From positions 186,001-250,000 of the forward strand of contig JAXEWB010000040.1 in NCBI GenBank assembly GCA_034114085.1: DNA of 64,000 bases. The letters are read 5' to 3'. The position numbers were made by a program, and so were the translations under genes. Shown here piece by piece: positions 60,303 through 64,000 of the stretch (within the stretch, counting starts at the first letter, position 1; every line of letters begins with the position of its first letter). This DNA is from Spiro-02 sp034114085 (GTDB lineage: Bacteria > Spirochaetota > Spirochaetia > Sphaerochaetales > Sphaerochaetaceae). The notes under the pieces are model-generated. The model did not search any database. It was not told where the DNA came from and worked only from the letters and a program-made list of their open reading frames with translations.

Positions 60303-61630
60303 ACAAGCAATTGAACAAGAAGAAACGGGAATTCAAGAGCAATGATTTTCTGATCGCCATTTCCGCCGTCGTCCTTGGGCTTGTCGCGGGCGCCATACTG
60401 ATGGCCGCGATAGGCAGCAACCCCTTCACCGGTTTCCTCTATCTGTTCAAGGGCGGCCTGATGAACATAGAGCGTATCGGCAATACAATCGCCACCGCGA
60501 CCACGCTGATGCTCGTAGGTCTGTCTGTCGCCTTTGCGTTCAAGACCGGGCTGTTCAACATAGGCGCTTCCGGCCAGATGCTGGTCGGCGGATTATGCGC
60601 GACTTTGGTCGCCCATCATGTATTCCTGCCCCGTCCGTTGTACCTGATCGTCCTCGTTCTTTCCGCTTTGCTGGGCGGTGCGTTGTGGGGCGTGATTCCA
60701 GGCCTGCTCAAAGCGAAGTTCAACGTGCATGAGGTCGTCGCGACGATTATGATGAACTGGATAGCCTACTGGTCGGTATATTATTTCGTTCCAGCCTATC
60801 TCAAAGGGCCGTCGCTCGAAACTGAATCGGCGTCAATCGCACTCACCCAGTCACTTCGGACGGGCTGGCTGACCAACCTGTTCCATGGTTCGTACATGAA
60901 CCTCGGTTTCTTCGTGGCCATTATCTCGGTCATCGTCATCAAGTTGATACTGGACAAGACCACGCTCGGCTTTGAGCTGAAGGCCGTCGGTTCCAACCGT
61001 TTCTGCGCGGAATACGCCGGTATCAAGGTAAACCGCAATGTGGTCATTTCCATGATGATCGCGGGAGGCCTTGCGGGGCTGGCAGGACTGACCTACTACA
61101 CCGGTTACAGCCGCAACATGCAGATCGGCGTCATGCCCAGCCAGGGCTTTGACGGTATCGCGGTCGCCTTGCTCGGCGCAAGCAACCCTGTCGGCGTCTT
61201 TTTCTCCGCGTTGTTCTTCGGCATGTTGCAGTCCGGCAAGGGGTTCATGAACGCCATGACGAGCGTGCCGCCGGAAATCGCGGATACGATCATCGCCACA
61301 ATCATCTATTTCACCGCGACTAGCGTCCTGTTTAAGAAATTCTGGGATTCCGTCGCCAAGAAGCTGACGCTTCGCAGAGAGGCGAAAGAAGCCCTGGTGG
61401 TCGAGGATGCCGCTGAACGGAATGTCGCGTTGGAGGCCGCCGATGAAGCCTATGAGCTCAAGGTCTCCGATGCCGGTGCAAAAACAGGTGCGGAAGCAGG
61501 GTTGAAAACTAGCACGAAGGCTGGTTCGACTTCCGTCAAAGGAAAACCGAAGCCTGCGACGGAAAATGCCCCTCGTCTGAAACAAAAACCATCAGCAGTG
61601 TCGAAAGACGACGGCAAGGAGGTGAAATAA
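60299..61630 (+). CDS. Nucleoside ABC transporter permease (NupP/YufP-like)
   Basis: 443 residues. Eight or more helices in the first about 350 residues with family features: FKTGLFNIGASGQMLVGGL, KAKFNVHEVVATIMMNWIAY, AVGSNRFCAEYAGIKVNRN and MPSQGFDGIAVALLGASNPVG. After about 360 comes an 80-residue hydrophilic tail rich in Ala, Lys and Glu, which most relatives lack. It starts at a GTG (60299) overlapping the ATPase stop. Works with the 61632 permease. Confidence 0.94.
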   Translation: MNKQLNKKKREFKSNDFLIAISAVVLGLVAGAILMAAIGSNPFTGFLYLFKGGLMNIERIGNTIATATTLMLVGLSVAFAFKTGLFNIGASGQMLVGGLCATLVAHHVFLPRPLYLIVLVLSALLGGALWGVIPGLLKAKFNVHEVVATIMMNWIAYWSVYYFVPAYLKGPSLETESASIALTQSLRTGWLTNLFHGSYMNLGFFVAIISVIVIKLILDKTTLGFELKAVGSNRFCAEYAGIKVNRNVVISMMIAGGLAGLAGLTYYTGYSRNMQIGVMPSQGFDGIAVALLGASNPVGVFFSALFFGMLQSGKGFMNAMTSVPPEIADTIIATIIYFTATSVLFKKFWDSVAKKLTLRREAKEALVVEDAAERNVALEAADEAYELKVSDAGAKTGAEAGLKTSTKAGSTSVKGKPKPATENAPRLKQKPSAVSKDDGKEVK

Positions 61631-61631
61631 T

Positions 61632-62564
61632 ATGTGGCATACCATCACAATGATTTTTCCATACGCCATCGCATATACCATTCCTATGCTGGTTACGGCC
61701 CTCGGCGGTCTGTATTCGGAACGAAGCGGTGTGACGAACCTCGGCCTTGAAGGTCTGATGCTGATCGGTTATTTCGCCAGCGCCATTACCATCAAGTTCA
61801 TGGAAGGGTATTCCTATGCGGTCGCGTTGCCGCTCGGCCTGTTGGCCGCGATGGTCGCCGGTGCGATTTTCTCACTGTTGCACGCTTTCGCCGCAATCAA
61901 CCTTAAGGCGGACCAGGTAATCAGCGGTACCGCGATCAACATGTTGGCCAGCGCCCTGACCGTATATCTTGCCCGCACAATCGCCGGTAGCGGCAACGTC
62001 CGCATCATGATGGGCATTATCCGCAACGATGTCCCGATATTGTCCAAGATTCCCCTATTGGGGCCGCTGTTCTTCTCGCAGAGCTACTGGAGTACTTGGC
62101 TGTGCCTGCTGATTTGGGGCCTTTCTTGGCTGTTGCTGTACAAAACTTCGTTTGGGTTGCGGCTTCGGGCCTGTGGCGAACACCCTTCCGCCGTCGCATC
62201 CGCCGGTATCAATGTCCATGCGATGCGGTACTTCGGAGTAGTGATGAGCGGCGCGCTCGCCGGTCTGGGCGGCGGCGTCATCCTGATTACCTATTCCGGA
62301 GAGTTCAACGGCAGTGTCGCCGGTTTGGGATTCCTGTCGATCGCCGCATTGATCTTCGGCCAATGGAAGCCGCTCGGTATTCTTGGCGCGACGTTCTTCT
62401 TCGGCATCGCCACGACGATAGCGAATGTGTCCCAGGTCATTCCACAGCTCGGCGTCGTTCCGCCAGTGATATTCAAGGTCTTCCCGTATGTCGTCACCTT
62501 GTTGGCGTTGGTCGCGTTCTCAAAGAAATCGGCTGCGCCCAAGGCTTCGGGAGAACCCTTCTAG
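61632..62564 (+). CDS. Nucleoside ABC transporter permease (NupQ/YufQ-like)
   Basis: 310 residues, about eight helices. Features: ALGGLYSERSGVTNLGLEGL, FAAINLKADQVISGTAINML, LRACGEHPSAVASAGINVHA and SGALAGLGGGVILITYSGEF. The second membrane subunit of the nucleoside importer; begins 1 nt after the previous stop. A GC-rich hairpin (62597-62625) follows. Confidence 0.95.
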   Translation: MWHTITMIFPYAIAYTIPMLVTALGGLYSERSGVTNLGLEGLMLIGYFASAITIKFMEGYSYAVALPLGLLAAMVAGAIFSLLHAFAAINLKADQVISGTAINMLASALTVYLARTIAGSGNVRIMMGIIRNDVPILSKIPLLGPLFFSQSYWSTWLCLLIWGLSWLLLYKTSFGLRLRACGEHPSAVASAGINVHAMRYFGVVMSGALAGLGGGVILITYSGEFNGSVAGLGFLSIAALIFGQWKPLGILGATFFFGIATTIANVSQVIPQLGVVPPVIFKVFPYVVTLLALVAFSKKSAAPKASGEPF

Positions 62565-62596
62565 GCGTAGGCCATTTCGCCTGTTCTCTCCATGTG

Positions 62597-62625
62597 ACAC
62601 CCCGTCGTTTCTTTTGGCGGGGTGT
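62597..62625 (+). terminator. Possible terminator hairpin after the nup operon
   Basis: ACACCCCG pairs with CGGGGTGT (8 bp). The loop, not the 3' side, is T-rich, so termination efficiency is doubtful. Confidence 0.45.
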
Positions 62626-62832
62626 TGCCGTCTATTGGTGATGGGTGATGAAGACTGAAACAAAGAATGACAAGGCAAACGACCGGGCGGATACAGTAGG
62701 CGCGGAACGTAGGAGCTGTACGAAATTGGGCCGCCGAAGTATGCGCGGAATGTCTGGAGCATGGCCTAGGTCGCCTACATCGCCCCCGTCTCCCTCCTCG
62801 ACAGAAAATCCATCATTTTTATCGTGGACGAT

Positions 62833-62861
62833 TTGAATTTTTTTTGAATTTCTGATATAAG
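62833..62861 (+). promoter_or_regulatory. Orphan promoter in front of a terminator hairpin
   Basis: TTGAAT (62833-62838), 17 nt, TATAAG (62856-62861). The predicted start at about 62868 lies only 5 nt before the 62873-62921 terminator. Confidence 0.6.
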
Positions 62862-62867
62862 CTCAAC

Positions 62868-62921
62868 AACAACGTGTGGCATTGACTGCGTAAAACCAGT
62901 TGCATGCCGCACGTTTTTTTT
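62868..62921 (+). ncRNA. Candidate small RNA of about 50-60 nt (promoter-hairpin-terminator)
   Basis: The predicted transcript is an unpaired ACAACAAC leader, a long hairpin and a U8 tail, with no open reading frame. It could be an independent small RNA or the early-terminated leader of a longer transcript. No family recognised. Confidence 0.4.
62873..62921 (+). terminator. Rho-independent terminator with U8 tail
   Basis: CGTGTGGCAT (62873-62882) pairs with ATGCCGCACG (62904-62913), 10 bp with one wobble; ACTG/CAGT pair inside; then T8. Confidence 0.85.
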
Positions 62922-63156
62922 GTTTGGACAATGGGGGTGTCGTTGGTTTCTCAGCCTGTCGTTCCTATGGCGCAGGCCTGTCGATTCCTTCCTGGTCGTT
63001 CCCGTTCTCCATTGCACGCTTGCTTGGACGAATCTTCGTCCCGTCCTGTCGTTGTGCCGCGGCCCGGTCATGCTCAGGCATGATGCGGCGGTGTCACCGA
63101 CGATGAGGGGGATGGCGGGTGTATAGATAACGATTATATCGCGGAACGATGAATCT
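62922..63156. other. Intergenic stretch with no supported gene
   Basis: GC-rich, several small complementary segments, but no start/ribosome-site pair and no recognised RNA motif. Confidence 0.4.
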
Positions 63157-63207
63157 CAGCGTGTTGCCAAAGGCGTAAATCCAGCTTTTAGGCGGCGCGC
63201 TGTTTTT
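63157..63207 (+). terminator. Terminator-like hairpin in the MATE gene leader (possible attenuator)
   Basis: CAGCGTGTTGCC (63157-63168) pairs over 12 bp (three wobbles) with GGCGGCGCGCTG (63191-63202), then T5. It ends 37 nt before the MATE start codon, a typical place for leader control. Confidence 0.65.
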
Positions 63208-63244
63208 GTATGGCCGTAGATTGGACGGCAAGAGAGGTCTGTAT

Positions 63245-64000
63245 ATGAATGAATTTGGTGGCAACAGGTTTCTTGAAAAAGAAAAGCTTGGCAAATTGAT
63301 GCGGCGGTATGGGATTCCCTGCGTAATCTCGCTTCTGGTGGCGGCGTTGTACAACATTGTGGACCAGATATTCATCGCCAACGCCGATTATCTCGGCTCG
63401 TATGGTAACGCCGCCAACACGGTGGTCTTTCCGTTGACGGTGGTGGCGCTGGCGATCGCCGTCATGATCGGTGATGGGTGTTGCGCGTTCGTCAGTATCA
63501 GTCTAGGTGCGAAGAACGAGGAGGACGCCCACAGAAGCGTCGGAAACGCCATCATCCTCTGTGTGGGCAGCAGCCTGTTGTTGACTGCTGCCTATCTGGT
63601 GTTCCAAAACCAGATACTGGCCGCGTTCGGCGGACGAGTGAACGCTGAAACCTTCGCCCTGTCCAAGGAGTATTTCCTATACATCGCTATTGGTCTTCCA
63701 TTCTACATGTTCGGCCAGGCGATGAACCCCGTCATTCGGTCCGATGGCAGCCCCCGTTTCGCGATGGCTTCAACGCTGGCGGGTGCCGTCATCAACATCA
63801 TCCTCGACCCCGTTTTTATCTTCATATTCAGGTGGGGGATGATGGGTGCGGCGGTCGCTACGGTGATCGGACAAATCCTTACCGCGGTTCTTGCGGTCTG
63901 GTATCTGTGTCGTATGAAGTCGGTAAGACTAAACAGGGAGAGCTTCCTCTTGAACCGGAACGTGATTTCCCGTTTTCTACCGCTGGGGGCCTGCAGTTTT
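63245..64000 (+). CDS. MATE family efflux transporter (3' end outside window)
   Basis: 252 N-terminal residues visible of an expected about 450. Features: RRYGIPCVISLLVAALYNIV, DQIFIANADYLGSYGNAANT, GDGCCAFVSISLGAKNEEDA, FYMFGQAMNPVIRSDGSPRF and INIILDPVFIFIFRWGMMGA. These match the NorM/DinF-related MATE exporters that use Na+ or H+ gradients to expel drugs or metabolites. GAGAGG lies 9 nt before ATG 63245. A terminator-like hairpin precedes it. Confidence 0.93.
   Translation, partial: MNEFGGNRFLEKEKLGKLMRRYGIPCVISLLVAALYNIVDQIFIANADYLGSYGNAANTVVFPLTVVALAIAVMIGDGCCAFVSISLGAKNEEDAHRSVGNAIILCVGSSLLLTAAYLVFQNQILAAFGGRVNAETFALSKEYFLYIAIGLPFYMFGQAMNPVIRSDGSPRFAMASTLAGAVINIILDPVFIFIFRWGMMGAAVATVIGQILTAVLAVWYLCRMKSVRLNRESFLLNRNVISRFLPLGACSF

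Noticed and set aside
62645..62836. 63-codon plus-strand gene after the nup operon
   Set aside because: No ribosome binding site or recognisable sequence; it runs into the orphan promoter region.

Overview
The window looks like a spirochaete chromosome, most likely Sphaerochaetaceae or a relative. This is inferred, not searched. The support is: three secreted binding proteins whose mature ends begin near AQGG(K/S)E, a hallmark I associate with Sphaerochaeta-like genomes; the treponeme-style lipoproteins; and a carbohydrate-fermenting gene content. Most of the window is GC-rich (sampled lines about 58-70%). A block at about 30.0-39.84 kb is clearly AT-richer (sampled lines about 42-48%).

Layout. 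0-3 kb: 3' end of a lipid-kinase-like gene, an (alpha/alpha)6 glycosidase-like protein and a TerB-DnaJ protein. 3-6.3 kb: dnaX-ybaB-recR-tfoX operon (minus strand). 6.5-8.1 kb: a nucleotidyltransferase-like gene, SRP RNA, and a tRNA cluster holding four serine isoacceptors plus one Arg. 8.2-16 kb: M28 peptidase, YigZ, a tight minus-strand cluster (aldo/keto reductase, membrane Nudix, alpha/beta hydrolase, GNAT), then overlapping deoC and a long thymidine-kinase-like gene. 16-30 kb: repeats with a gene remnant, a sugar isomerase, GH28, GNAT, a metalloprotease-like lipoprotein with a decayed paralogue beside it, XRE/DUF2975, divergent eda-VOC and kdgK, a lipoprotein, a putative outer-membrane protein and a rhamnogalacturonan acetylesterase. 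30-39.8 kb: the AT-rich island, with a sugar-acid operon, an IclR regulator and a Liv-type ABC transporter whose livM is broken at a 10-G tract. 39.8-46.2 kb: galacturonate operon (BASS transporter-uxaB-uxaA-uxaC-iclR). 46.3-47.3 kb: repeats. 47.4-56.2 kb: a giant hybrid regulator, sugar ABC transporter and GH105. 56.2-57.5 kb: repeats and nuclease remnants. 57.6-62.6 kb: BMP/NupOPQ-type nucleoside transporter. 63.2 kb to the end: MATE exporter, cut by the window.

How it works together. GH28, the acetylesterase, GH105 and the 51-55 kb ABC transporter fit pectin/rhamnogalacturonan degradation. UxaC, UxaB and UxaA would take galacturonate to 2-keto-3-deoxygluconate (KDG). KdgK and Eda would split that to pyruvate and glyceraldehyde-3-phosphate. 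Two nearly identical 15-bp KdgR-like palindromes, at kdgK/eda and at the uxa operon promoter, tie the loci into one probable IclR regulon. A different palindrome, TAAAACTCAGTTTTA, marks both promoters of the AT-rich island.

The most unusual finding is a family of small intergenic hairpin repeats (eight copies at three loci). They have covarying stems around a constant asymmetric CC/TGT internal loop. Also unusual are a 16-unit modular array of 20-bp repeats, a 101-bp structured repeat pair, and a 50-60 nt promoter-hairpin-terminator unit that could be a small RNA.
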